A stretch of 64,000 nt of DNA from positions 772,448 through 836,447 of the forward strand of contig NMRA01000001.1 of NCBI GenBank assembly GCA_002633005.1. The letters are read 5' to 3'. Each line of letters starts with the position of its first letter. The first letter of the stretch is position 1. Position numbers and translations under genes: made by a program. This document shows positions 1 to 11,111 of this stretch, piece by piece. Below the pieces are notes generated by a model. It ran no database searches. It was not told the DNA's origin and worked only from the letters and a program-made list of their open reading frames with translations. Source of the DNA: Phoronis australis. Lineage: Eukaryota; Phoronida; Phoronidae.

Positions 1-3000
1 AACCCAGTCCATTGCCTGCTGGATTTTATCATTTTTACTAGGTGTGGTATCCAGATTCCAGCTGGTGAACTGCGTAAATTTGTGCGTAACATTTAACTGT
101 CGATCCTCATCTTCGTACGATTTCCCAGTCTCTCGCAAAACCACACCTGGAAGGTAGCATAAATTAGCGCACAACAAAATCATTCGCTATGAGGATGGAT
201 TCAATATCGAGGCATTATGATGACAATCTGGAATACATTTTAAGGTCAAATCTTACCTCTGCCAGGTAAGACCAATTAATTAGATTTTGTGATAATATAG
301 CAGTTTAAACAAAAAACGAGTCATTCAATTACATCAAAATCTTCCATCTTTGATGGTAAAATCTCAGCAACTTAGGATAGAATATGGTAGACAAGTAAAA
401 TCGTATTTTCTCACTAAATTCTATAAAAGATGCTTAGTGCAAAATTAACACAGTGACTTTTTTCTGTGTTCAAGCTCTGTACCATAGCTACCCCAATAAG
501 CTATATTTAGAAAAACTGTGCTTATTCACAATATTGGAAGTCCTTAAAAAATGAAACACACATTTCTGGTAATTAATTTGGTGAGATTTTACCATTGATA
601 CTAGAAATCATTTTGACATTTTCCATTCTGCTTTTGTGCAAACTCAAGATAAGTGTCTATTATACTCTGCTTGAGTACATTACGGTTTAGTTATGCATTT
701 CTAGTCCAAGCTCTCACTTGATGGCCTGTAGACTCGAGCTATAAACTTGAGTAAAAGCTCAAGATTCCAAGTACAATATGGTTTAAGAGGATGATTATCT
801 AATCCTAGCTTGCACTTGATGACCGGAGCATTAAAGCAATTTTCGAGTCCGAACTCAAAATCTAAAGTCTGTACTTTGAATCTAGAAGTCATTAAGATCA
901 AACTTCAACTAAAAACTCATCTCCGAAAACCAAAATGCATACAAACACAGAATAATAAACACTTTTCTATCTAGAGTTCACTTCACACTAAAGTGGAGTG
1001 CAAAATGTGAAAAACAATTTTGAGTACGGAGATTAGACTCCGGCCCGTGATACTGAAAAAGAAACAAGTAAGCAGTATGAACACACTTCAAACTGCTGTA
1101 GAATGTACACTGTACTGTACAGTATACTATCGTATAGTTCCACAGTGCAACGTACTGTAGTAAGGTACTGTACTATATAGTACAGTCCATAGTACAACAC
1201 TATACAGTAACACACTTCAAACTGCTGTGGCATGTACACTGTACTGTACAGTTTACTATAGTATAGTCCCACAATGCACCGTACTGTAGTGCAGTACTGT
1301 ACTATATGGTACAGTCCATAGTACAACACTATACAGTAACACACTTCAAACTGCTGTGGAATGTACACTGTACTGTGCAGTATACTATAGTATAGTCCCA
1401 CAGTGCACCGTACTGTAGTACAGTACTGCACAATATAGGACATTACTATAGCACAGTACTATGCAGTACCATACAGTACAGAACAGTTAGATCAGCAAAG
1501 ACTACGGAAATCTCCCATCCATTTTTCAAAGACAGACTTCATTTTCAAGTTGCGCAGAATTTTATTAATTTGTTCAGCACAAATTGCTTATAATAGGATC
1601 CATTTTCTTTCAGCAATAATTCATGTCAGAAATTTTGAAGAAAAATTTACTATCATGTGTCCGCCAAATTGTGTGGAGAACTGAGGAGAATCGGAACACC
1701 AGCCATGAATCTGACTCTCTGATAGGAGTCAGACCTGACGTCCTGGATAAACTGAAGAGAAGTTGCCATTAGTACATTTCAATTGTTAGACATTGAGAGT
1801 TTAACATTGGATTGAAACGATAGCGATACAAAGCTCAACAGGGTCAGGTATATGATTATTGTCTCACTAGTTCATATCGGATAGTTAGATTGTTACCAAT
1901 ATCAGATCAAACAATTATGATATTTGATCTTTTTCAAATTTCAAAGGCTTTCAATGGTAGCAGAATACAAAAATGATGAAGCAATTTTGAGTTATTAAGT
2001 GTTTTATGAAAAAATGAAACACAGCAATTTGTTGAGAATGAGTAAATTTTACAGTAGGCTGTAATAGTTTTGTTAATATGAATAACCCAGTCAGCAACAA
2101 TTACAAACAACCATAGGCCGCATTTCACTAAACTCAAACACAGGCAATTGACATTACTTACTTGGTTTCTAAGTTTATTTCGCACACTCGTCAACTACGA
2201 AGTATGGATATTTGGTTTATTTTGCACACCCTTACTTTCGGGAAAAATATACTTCATTTATACTGAACAAAGCAAGTGGGTAATTACCGTGCAGTACAGA
2301 GCAGGTCTACAAATTTCAGTTATTTCAAAACATAGGTATGTGAGAACTAGGGACAGAACAGGACAGAGACAGACAGTTGCTTGAAACACACACGAACTCA
2401 CCTGAATATCCTCGAGGTAAAACAATCTGAGTGCCTTCCAATGGCCTGCCTCTAAATGATGCTGTTTGCACTAAAATGTAAAACGTAATTGTATTGCACG
2501 CTCAATTGCAGATTCTGTATTACATGGAAACAAATTATTTTATCAATCGTTTTATCATCAGGGTACAATGTTTAGTAAAACATCAATTCGCCAGACACGA
2601 CCAGGCAGAATTACAAGATTGCAAAACAAAGAAACCCTGAAATTCTGTCCCCAACAGACAACACACAGTTGGCAACAGTCAAAAATGAAATAAAAACGAA
2701 TTGAAGAACCAGCAAACTGAGCAAATGTCCATTGTTTAAAGAACATAAGGATCCCGACCTATTTCAGCTGTCATTGCTTTTTTTAAAAAATCATGGTCCA
2801 GAACCAATTATGCCATTGCTTTGGCCTAATGACGAAATCACAAGGCTTAGCTGTACAGCAGATGATGAAAATGAATGGTCAATCTGCCTTTGTGGTACTA
2901 ACATCACAGAAACAATACCAAGTCAAGCATTGTTCATACTGTTGAACACTGACCATGTAGTTCATATTTACCACAACAAAAAATGAAAGTGCTCCGGAGA

Positions 3001-4892
3001 GTGAACACTTGCGGGAAGTGAACAAAAAAGTATAATGAAGATGATTTATGATACTAAGGATAATGCGAATTTTCATTAATAAAAAAAGTACTAACAAATA
3101 TTACAAAAAGCTCATGATTTTCAAAAAGCCTCAAGTTTTTTAAACATGGCTGTACGAAATGAGAATATATGTTCTGTAGGATATTATCAAGTTTAATTCG
3201 TTAGTAAAAACTGTCTGTCAGTCAGCCAGCCAAAATGAAAAAATATCGACATGTGTGTGCAAGATCACAAGGCTCATTCATATTATAATCAAAGAACACT
3301 TGAACAAAAAATATCACATGAAGAATTCAGTTACACAAAAGCACAATGTTACACTGCACCTGGATTTTCCTTGTCTTAGCAAGCTCATTCCCCTTTGGGA
3401 GACCTGGGAATTTTGCCAAGTTGACGTCATTTATCAAGTCGTTCGATAAACTGGTCTTCTACTGACAGGGAGTTTGTGCTGAAGTGCATATTAAGAACTG
3501 ACAATATGCATTCCGTCAAAACTAGTTGAAGAGTTATAACACTAAAATATATTTCACCAACTTACACAAAACTAATTTTTTAGTTTTTTGTTTGTACTTT
3601 GTATACAAGTAAAGAAAGGAGTACCGGTACTGTGTATGCCATTACACTGGAACATAGATGCACCAGAAGTCTGACGAATTTCGCAGTCATGGCCACTATA
3701 TGTGACATGCGTGATAACCTTCTGCTCTGGCGAGATTCACAATCTCGTCACTACACAACTTGTGCGATTACCTACTGCTTGACCTTCGACCTGGGTTAGA
3801 CAAGGAATGATCCCGATCGAAGGTCAAGCAACAGCAAGTCACAGCGATTGCCAATCATAGCAATGAACATGCATGGTATAACGTCACATCTCCTGGCCCG
3901 CACAATGTTAAAAATGGCTAGTTGCCAATTTGGGCAACCGAACAAAGGACTGCTCGAAAAAGTTTGATTATAGGAGTATTTGTTAGAGTTGGAAAGAATT
4001 AAAGTAAGTAAGTAATAAGCAAGTGAAATGTTTTACATCTGTATAGAACAAGTTTACAGCAAAACATTAGCACAAGTGCTAGTGACCGATAAAAAATGAG
4101 AAATTAATGTGGACGAAAAAGAGAGAAGGGCTGTACAGAAAGTATACAAACATACATGACTTATTAAGCATCAAAAGATAGTGTAGGCAAAGTTGGCATT
4201 CACAAGCTTGGCGTATATGGCGACTTAACTCATTAATAAAGGTATTGAGAGCTTGGCAACAGCTTATACATTCAGGTAACTTGTTCCATTAAGATGCCCC
4301 CTGGTGGTGAATAGAATTAAGCCCACAGGATGTAGTGGCGAACCTTACAACACATAGAGAGCTTTTTCCCCATACCTCATAGGGCAGACGTCCGAGCACA
4401 AAACATTGGAGAGGGAAAGCAACCCCAGGACATTGTAGCTTTTGAAAAAAAAGCGAAGCGGAGTTTGATTTAGACAGTAAGATGGAATATGACGACTGGT
4501 GGTCATTGAAAACAAATTTTAAGGCCCGATATTGAATCTAAATATAAAGACATTGACGGCCTCCTAAGATGCCCCTCTATGCACAAAAGGTAGTTATATC
4601 AACGTTATTTTGACGTTTTAATTAGTGTGAGATAGAATTCGCCGAAAAGCTTCCAGCGTAAGAGCTTCAACGTCTCGACTGATCGTCGAGACGGTGGCAC
4701 CTGAGTAAGGCCTGGCTTAAAAGGGCAGTGCCAGAGTAAATCACCTTCGTTATTTTTGTCCGATTGTCGAATTGAAGACGTAAAGTACTTCTCAACATTT
4801 GCTGAGCCGTCATATTCAATATTACACGGGATAAGGTGGCAGGTAACTTCTTCACTTCTTTCTATAGACGACAAATCTACAGATAACGACAT
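1..4892 (-). CDS. RNASEH2C: Ribonuclease H2 subunit C (3' partial)
   Basis: Non-catalytic subunit of the nuclear RNase H2 heterotrimer, which removes ribonucleotides and RNA-DNA hybrids from genomic DNA. I assembled three coding exons on the minus strand: 4892-4745, 2461-2402 and 146 to the window edge at 1. Introns are in phase 1 at both junctions and the frame stays open, giving 118 residues. Exon 1 (residues 1-49) has the family's N-terminal stretch, with HLIPCNIEYDG and YFTSSIRQ. Exon 2 has the hallmark SFRGRPLEGTQIVLPRGYSG. Exon 3 ends in FTQFTSWNLDTTPSKND, the conserved C-terminal part. The human protein is 164 residues, so the last short stretch and the stop lie outside the window. The ATG is 290 bp from the start of the divergent gene. 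The two introns (about 2.3 kb each) hold repeats only. The assignment rests on family motifs I recognise in order; I am confident of it. Confidence 0.9.
585..1047 (+). repeat. Dispersed repeat B, copy 1
   Basis: Shares AACTCAAGATAAGTGTCTAT, TTTCTAGTCCAAGCTC, ACACAGAATAATAAACAC and the TTTTGAGTACGGAGATTAGA end with copies at 12968-13345 and 31508-31858. Within RNASEH2C intron 2. Confidence 0.55.
1081..1440. repeat. 129-bp tandem minisatellite, about 2.8 copies
   Basis: ACACACTTCAAACTGCTGT starts copies at 1081, 1210 and 1339, an exact 129-bp period. 129 is a multiple of three, so a repetitive minus-strand frame stays open through it; this is not evidence of coding. Each unit is dense in TACAGTAC/GTACTGTA palindromes. 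RNASEH2C intron 2. Confidence 0.9.
3730..3830. repeat. Two adjacent hairpins
   Basis: CGAGATT-CAC-AATCTCG at about 3730-3746, then GCTTGACCTTCGACCTGGG (3777-3795) opposite CCCGATCGAAGGTCAAGC (3812-3829). Possibly a decayed MITE. RNASEH2C intron 1. Confidence 0.5.
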
Positions 4893-5181
4893 TTTTCACA
4901 ACCACAACAAACTTTCTCGGGTGCCGAATCTTTCCCGCCACTTGTCAAAGGTAGAAACAACGAACTCTCTGATTCGTCAATTTCGTGAAAACTTTTCATT
5001 AACCAATCACGACGCTATTTATTATTGTTGGCTTGTAGTAATGGCCGCTTCCGTGACGTTGCTCCGACCATAGGCTATAGTCTATGCTCAGACTTATTTT
5101 TTCAGTTGATGTCGTCCTTTTTGCTCCCGTGATTTCGAAGACAAATGCTTATTTAATGTGAGAATTGGAAATATTTGGAAA
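4893..5181. promoter_or_regulatory. Bidirectional promoter, RNASEH2C / small membrane protein
   Basis: The 289 bp between two divergent start codons. Visible elements are a CCAAT box at 5003-5007 and a compact cluster near 5039-5060 with AATGGCCGC (YY1-like), CTTCCG (ETS-like) and GTGACG (half CRE). No TATA box is evident. This is the usual make-up of CpG-type housekeeping bidirectional promoters. Motifs are seen in the sequence; function is inferred. Confidence 0.55.
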
Positions 5182-8100
5182 ATGCCAAAATATAGATATG
5201 TAGATCCAGCGAAGGGAGGCAAGTGGCTTGGAAGAGTTCACATGTTCTATTTCTTCTGTGCCTGGAATGCGTTTGCATTTGCTGCTTACGGATGGTACAA
5301 AAGCAGAAAAGCCAACCCTGCCACTGAGAATATGAGTAGTCGTAAGTATTTAAAAATGCGTCTGAGATCCTGTCGTAGCACTTTTGAATTTAAAGGGAAC
5401 CCGGTGAATGTCCTTGGAAGGCGGGNTATTTTCTTCAAAAATATTTTTTGTTACACTTTTACTACCTCGTGGGGGCGCTGTGATCAGTTTCATTTTTAGA
5501 AAATTACATTTTTCACCAAAATAAATGTTCAGTCAACGCTGCAGTGCATCAAAACATTTTAGAATACAAATATGCTCTTTTTGGATAGTCACCAACACAA
5601 CACCTCTCAGTTTCTATATTATTTGATAGGAATGAAATTGATTTAAAATTTGTTGAAATTTTAGGGTCCAATTTAATTTTGTTTAATTAAAAATGCATAT
5701 TATCATTTTTTGTCATTTTGTTTGCAACTTGAGATTGCGAAAACATTGATCTTACTTGGGAAAAAAGATTAATTTACATAACCTCACAGGTTTTAAAATT
5801 AATAGCGAAATACTCTGAAAAAGACTAGTTTTCTGGTTTTTGCTCATTTTGAATTCATTTGTTATGCAAATTTCATTTTTTAGAATTATTTCAAAATCTT
5901 TTGGAGCAAAAGAAACATGTTCATTAAACCATAGTAATTCCTGAAGTGTTTTATCATTTTCAAGGTAACAAGTTGCTCTCTTTTTAAAACATCACTTGTT
6001 CAACTTGGCTTCAGGGGCAAAAATGTCCGGTCGATGGTGAATTTTTCAATTTTTGTTGTTCTTGTTTGTGCAAAATATAATAGCTTGTGGTTTGGTGTCT
6101 ATGCCATGTTGTTAACTTACTTGCAAAGGACTCTCCATCTTGTTTTAAGAGCATTGTGAGCTATGGATTCCCAAATATAGTTGTCTAAACTTGCCATTTT
6201 CTGTGGCCTGAAATTTCTGGGTGCCGTTTGCTGAAAAAAGGCCATTTTTGAGGCTCTAAAATTCAAATAACTCGAGAACCATCGAACCTAGTTATCTCAA
6301 ACCGAAGTAATGACCTCCAATCCATTCTAACTCGTATATCAAAAAATTACGCTTTGTGAACTAGTGAAAGTATATATTTTCTGAAACAAAAAAGATCAGG
6401 GAATATGAAAGTATGTTTTATATTTATGTACCATTATTATTATTATTACGTTAACACCTTTTACAGTCATTTTTTTCATTTTAAGAAAGGTTCATTCATA
6501 CCAAAATAACCCCTCGGTCGATTTTAATGAAACCTTTTTTAAATGAAAACTTCCCCAGTTACCTCAAAAATGCGGTCAGGAATTTTTGAATAATCTTCCC
6601 TTTGGGTTTCTGTGACAAATCAACTCACAAAACGTAAGGTATTTTTGTAAAAAATGGTAGTCGTTGTCGTATTCGTTTTTGTTACATCACACATAAACTA
6701 GGCCTATCAAGAATCCTGAAAGCGCTTTGAAATTGGGGAGTAAATATTGATTTAGGAAAGTTCCAGCGAAATCCACCTAGCCGTTTTTTGAAAACTCATG
6801 TTCCTAAGTTCAAATTAAGTCGTTTTGCCAAAGCCGAGAAAAAACGATTAAGTTGGGACATGTAAAAATGTCAAGGTCGGCAGTTAATTATTCGTAGAAA
6901 ACTTGTTTTCTGTCAACGTAACCTGTACACTCCTTAACCGCATTGTCAACTGACTTTACAGTGCGTAATTAGCTTAATTATCACAAGAACGTTGATTTCC
7001 AATGCATCCAGTTCAACTAGGTCAAGGGCGGAGCCAAAATATTAAGTGGGCCAAGCTGGTGCATTGTGATCCACTTTAAAGTAGGTCAACAGTTCATTGT
7101 TATACACACAACGCGCCGGGAAACTGATATGAAACCCAAGTAAGAAATGGATAACAGAAATCGGGTCGGTGGTTTAAGCACGTCATGTGCATGATATAAA
7201 AATGGCAAAATGTCAAATTACCTATCAGATTAAGGAATTTGGGTAAGGATTGTCTCTTTTCACAACTTCCTGTGTTTGTGAACAAAAAGTTACAGAGGCA
7301 TGAGGCAAGTCCTAACATTTGTTCTTTATCAACGGTCGTATGCATGCAGACACGCAACTCCCTCAGGATCAAACTATGTTTTTTTTTGTTTTCCCTGCGT
7401 CGTATTAATCATATGTATGCGTCGTTGAATCAATATTATGGCGACTCGGTGAATGAAAGGACTGAGGGTACACACGTAGTTGCTCTGCGCCTGACAGAAG
7501 ATTCCATTTGAATGACAGCCCCGTACTAGTAAGCTTTGACTTCGAATAAGTAGTTTTGCAGTTCAAAGGTGATTTTGCTAAATGCATGATATATATTTCG
7601 TATTTGAAATTCACAAGAATGAAGATAAGTTATTTTGCTAGATTTATGTGACATGTTGTAGAAATGGCCATTTTTTTGATTTATGTTTGAGTTATCTATA
7701 AACAAGTGCATCCCCTTTGGGCTAAGACCACGTCTCACCACGTCCCGGGACTAAGTCATAGACTATATTCAGTAAAGGTACTTCCACTGCCTCCTATCCA
7801 GCGCATTGAAATCAACCAGAAGTTATTCAAGTTACTCAATCTCGTCACTGTGTAACTTAATTGTCATTCAAAGCCTTTTTATAGCATAATATTTTGTTTG
7901 AGAGGTTCTAAAAAAGATCGAGAAAAGCTCCTATGTTCGGATGTTTGTGATAACACACTTGCTATTATGCCGCGATTTGGACCCAGAAATAGAAATGCAT
8001 AGGAACATCACATTTTCGAAAATTTTGCAGGTCTTGGATTGTTTTTCCAATTCAGGTATTATGATGGAGGCAATTTAGCACTTGAAATTGTTTGTTTGGA

Positions 8101-9281
8101 TTAATCTCTGTGGTCCAGGGATGTTGAGAAGGATTAAGATTGACATGGTCCATAGCTCCGTAATATTTGCTTACTGTAATAATTTACAGCCCTACGTAAA
8201 TGTGGCTTAATTATTGTTCTTTTTAATTTTGGCATTTTTAGCTCTGTACAGGGTTTTAATGAATTTGTAGGTCAATTTACACTAGAGTGCATCAGTACAA
8301 AAATGTTAAAGATGCTATGTTTCGTTGAAACAGTGAATATTCAGATTTGTATCTAGCGCCACCTAGTGAGTTGCTGGAGAATTGCGTGTACAAGTGTAAT
8401 CAGGAAAACAAACAATTTGTAAGTAAATGGCGGCTTTCAAGAAAACACTACAACTGATACACTTAAAAACAAGTGTTAACATAATGTAAAAAACCTAATA
8501 ATTCAAATAGTATGCAATCAATATTTGATAATGAAATAAACAGGTTAGGTTAACAATGAAATATGACCATACTCTTTTACATAAAAATAGTCTCACAAAT
8601 GGAGACTTTTGCGAGATTTTGTTATGGTAACTGGTTGTCGAATGGTTTCCAGCACACCGGAAGACCGAAGTTGTTTGTAAACTAGCACTTCATTTGCATA
8701 TTCACAAATTAATGAGGCATAGCATCTTTAGCTCGGTTCCAGTTTTCACCATTTGTTCTAGGTTTTTACGACTCTGGTCAAAAGACATGCATAAAAAGTA
8801 ACAAATTAGCAAGTTTGTCTGTTGTTTTGCAACTTATAATAACGGAAAGTTGAATTTTTTGTTTCATTCAACCCATTCTTCTGAAAATGTCAGAATTTAA
8901 AATATGTTTGAAAGGAAATATTTTTTATTACCAATCATAATAAATGAAACATTGCTGCAAAATCCACTTTTGAGTGCATTTTTATATTGCTTAGAATTCA
9001 ACGTCAACCAATCTGAATGTAATATGTTTGCAGTTCTGGGAAATTACGGATACCAGTTACAGTCCTTGTCATGACCCTATGTTTGTTTGTGTTATGATGC
9101 GTCTTGTTTTGTTGTTTCAGTTCAAAAGTACATGTATTACCTGAACACCAAAGCTGATAACATAAAGGTAATTAAGGTATCAGGACTGGCCAAAGTGGAC
9201 AGTAAGACTGTGACTAGGGAGGAAATGCTAGGTCTTGAACAACAAGTAGATGGCGCTGATCAAAGGACAGGCTCTTTGTGA
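5182..9281 (+). CDS. Small single-pass membrane protein, unknown function (106 aa)
   Basis: Two coding exons, 5182-5341 and 9121-9281, joined in phase 1 across a 3.8-kb intron (donor GTAAGT, acceptor TTGTTTCAG), give 106 residues. I chose the ATG at 5182; the in-frame sequence upstream has no ATG before it closes. The N-terminus is basic (MPKYRYVDPAKGGKWLGR). Residues about 19-38 are a hydrophobic, aromatic-rich segment (MFYFFCAWNAFAFAAYGWYK) followed by SRK, consistent with one membrane helix. The C-terminal half is soluble and charged. Small size, basic N-terminus and pairing with a housekeeping gene would suit a mitochondrial or ER micro-membrane protein, but I do not recognise the family and assign no function. 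A single ambiguous base (5426) lies in the intron just after exon 1. Reading through the donor would give an unrelated tail, so splicing is preferred. Confidence 0.7.
5342..9120 (+). other. Intron 1 of the small membrane protein gene
   Basis: About 3.8 kb of A/T-rich sequence. I see no coding exon. It holds a CTCF-like core match on the minus strand at 8356-8369 and scattered low-complexity A/T tracts. Confidence 0.6.
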
Positions 9282-9789
9282 TTTGAAGTTGTTAACCTTA
9301 ATCATGAAACGCTTTGAAAAGGATTTGTGTGACTGCTTGGAAAGGGACTGACTAAACTGGACTGGCAAAATGGTACAGTACTAAACTGGACTGGCAAAAG
9401 TGTACAGTATAAAACAGGAGGAAATGCCAAGTCTGAATAAAGGAGTGGATGGTGCAGATATATGGACGGATTCTGCAATCAAAGTTTACCTTAAGGACAA
9501 AACCTTGTGAACAGGATTGTTTTGAATAAGGTCTGGGTTAAAGGAGGAATTTTTGTGATCACTAAAGGAAATGTTTTCAGTTGTTTGAGGTTTCAAGTTA
9601 TGAGAGATATTTTGTGTGCGACACTGTTGTTTGGACACTGTCCAGAGACCACATGAGGAGTGAGTTGGCCTGCTGCAATTATTGAAAGGAACTCCTGAGT
9701 ATGGGAGAATTTACTTTGAACGCTTAACGATATTGTTTGAGTTTCTCTTATTGTCACCAGTTTAGAGGACAGAATGACTCACCAATCAA

Positions 9790-9795
9790 AATAAA
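9790..9795 (+). terminator. Poly(A) signal AATAAA for the small membrane protein gene
   Basis: AATAAA about 510 bp after the stop at 9281, in A/T-rich sequence followed by a T-rich stretch. It is the first canonical signal downstream on this strand that I found. Confidence 0.5.
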
Positions 9796-10264
9796 GTCTC
9801 TAAAATGCGAACATTTTCTAAGTTTCAGTCCTGTATGTGTTAATCAAATTGCATAAATTGATGTTTCCATTAATTTAGGTGAAGCTGAATGTTACTGTCA
9901 TGGTCACTTTGTTGATGCGCTACCACAAATTAAGAAAAACAACCTTACTAATTCTATATTAAGTTCTGTTTCTTTTGAAAGAATTATGTCATTTTCATTG
10001 AAGGACCATTGTTTGGAGATACGTTTTGACTAATCATTAGTTTGTATTGAAATTCTTTTTCAAAATGAAGCAGAGACAGTATTTTTTAATATTCTTGGTG
10101 GTAAGTATTAACTGTTTTGACAAGCTGTGTGCACTTTAATTTGTGAATGACATCAATTGTGAGAAAGCTTGGTAAAGTGAAAGCCATTTCCATGATAAAA
10201 GCAATTACCGTACTCATCTAGGTTGATGTTCAGGGTGCTTAAAAACCAGGGATGTGGTTTAATA

Positions 10265-10445
10265 CAAGGTAGGATCAGAGCTGTGAATTTTGCGTTCGCT
10301 GAATTTTGGTAGTTCCTTCCCTTTTAGTGGACTTTTGTCTCGTTTTCTCGGAATTTTAGTTTCTCTGAGGAGGTCCTTTTTGCCCACTTCACCAAATGGG
10401 GGGCTCATTTGAGCCCCCGAGCTCCCTCTGGGTGCGTGCCTGTTG
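10265..10445 (+). repeat. Dispersed repeat E, copy 1
   Basis: Shares a series of blocks with an inverted copy at about 53085-53235: a TTTTAGTGGACTT block, a TCTGAGG..GGTCCTTTTTGCCCAC block, and a G/C-rich hairpin GGGGCTCATTTGAGCCCC near the end. A weaker third relative starts near 63690. No coding capacity; identity of the parent transposon is unknown. Confidence 0.55.
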
Positions 10446-10844
10446 TAGGACTGTCAAAATTGTTCAATTACTTCCTGATATGCTTCAGGTCTTTTGTAGC
10501 CATTAAAATCTTATTCTTCTTGATTGGTTTTCTTTCGTTTGAAGGCTGCACATTTTATAGTCCTGTGAGAAAATGAGACATATGATATTTTGGCCAAATT
10601 TGAACAGAGGTCAAACATGAACCCATTTTTGCATCAATGGTACGTTTTATTGAGAATGGAGCAAAGTCATATGGAGTTGTGCACAAACGTGTTGATCTCT
10701 TCGGATTCCCATATACTAATGACAAGAGAAAGGAAGCCTTTCCATGGATAAAATATATTGAAGTTGATAATTATGATACAAAACAATAAAAATAGTCATA
10801 CTTTGAAATTATGCATTTCTTCGATTTCTGCTGAATGGGGGTCC

Positions 10845-10984
10845 CTACATTTTACTTGAAAATCACATATTTTACTTGAAGGACATATATTTTACTTGAA
10901 AGTTACATATTTTACTTGAAAGCGACATATTTTACTTGACTGTTACGATCTTACTTGCAGGTCACATATTTTACTTGAAGTATC
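10845..10984 (+). repeat. Seven-copy tandem repeat, exact 20-bp period
   Basis: The core TTTTACTTGA (or a one-step variant) recurs at 10850, 10870, 10890, 10910, 10930, 10950 and 10970, a strict 20-bp spacing. The full unit is close to ACATATTTTACTTGAAAGTT. Only the bases after TTGA vary much; the sixth copy is the most diverged. Confidence 0.85.
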
Positions 10985-11111
10985 CTATGCCGATGTTGGC
11001 CACTGTATTTCTCAACCAAATTTAAACCTAGAAGCGGATTTTCTGTTTAACAGATTCTCTCACATAGGAATCTGACAATAAATTTTTGGTAAAAACCGGA
11101 GGCCGTGGGAT

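Larger units (their letters stand above)
9796..11111. other. Region between convergent genes; probable 3' UTR of the countin-like gene
   Basis: No gene seen. It contains a dispersed repeat copy (about 10265-10445), a minus-strand AATAAA (TTTATT at 10646-10651) suitable for the countin-like gene, and a 20-bp tandem repeat (10845-10984) that would fall in that gene's 3' UTR. Confidence 0.45.

Noticed and set aside
1033-1443. 136-codon minus-strand frame with repeated protein units
   Set aside because: It is created by the 129-bp minisatellite, whose period is divisible by three; no splice or family support.
4250-4560. Possible reverse-transcriptase or processed-gene fragment in RNASEH2C intron 1
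   Set aside because: Composition differs slightly from its surroundings but no frame gives a recognisable motif.
5158-5499. Longer single-exon reading of the small membrane protein
   Set aside because: Upstream in-frame start is a GTG, and the tail runs through a consensus GTAAGT donor and an ambiguous base; the spliced form closes cleanly.
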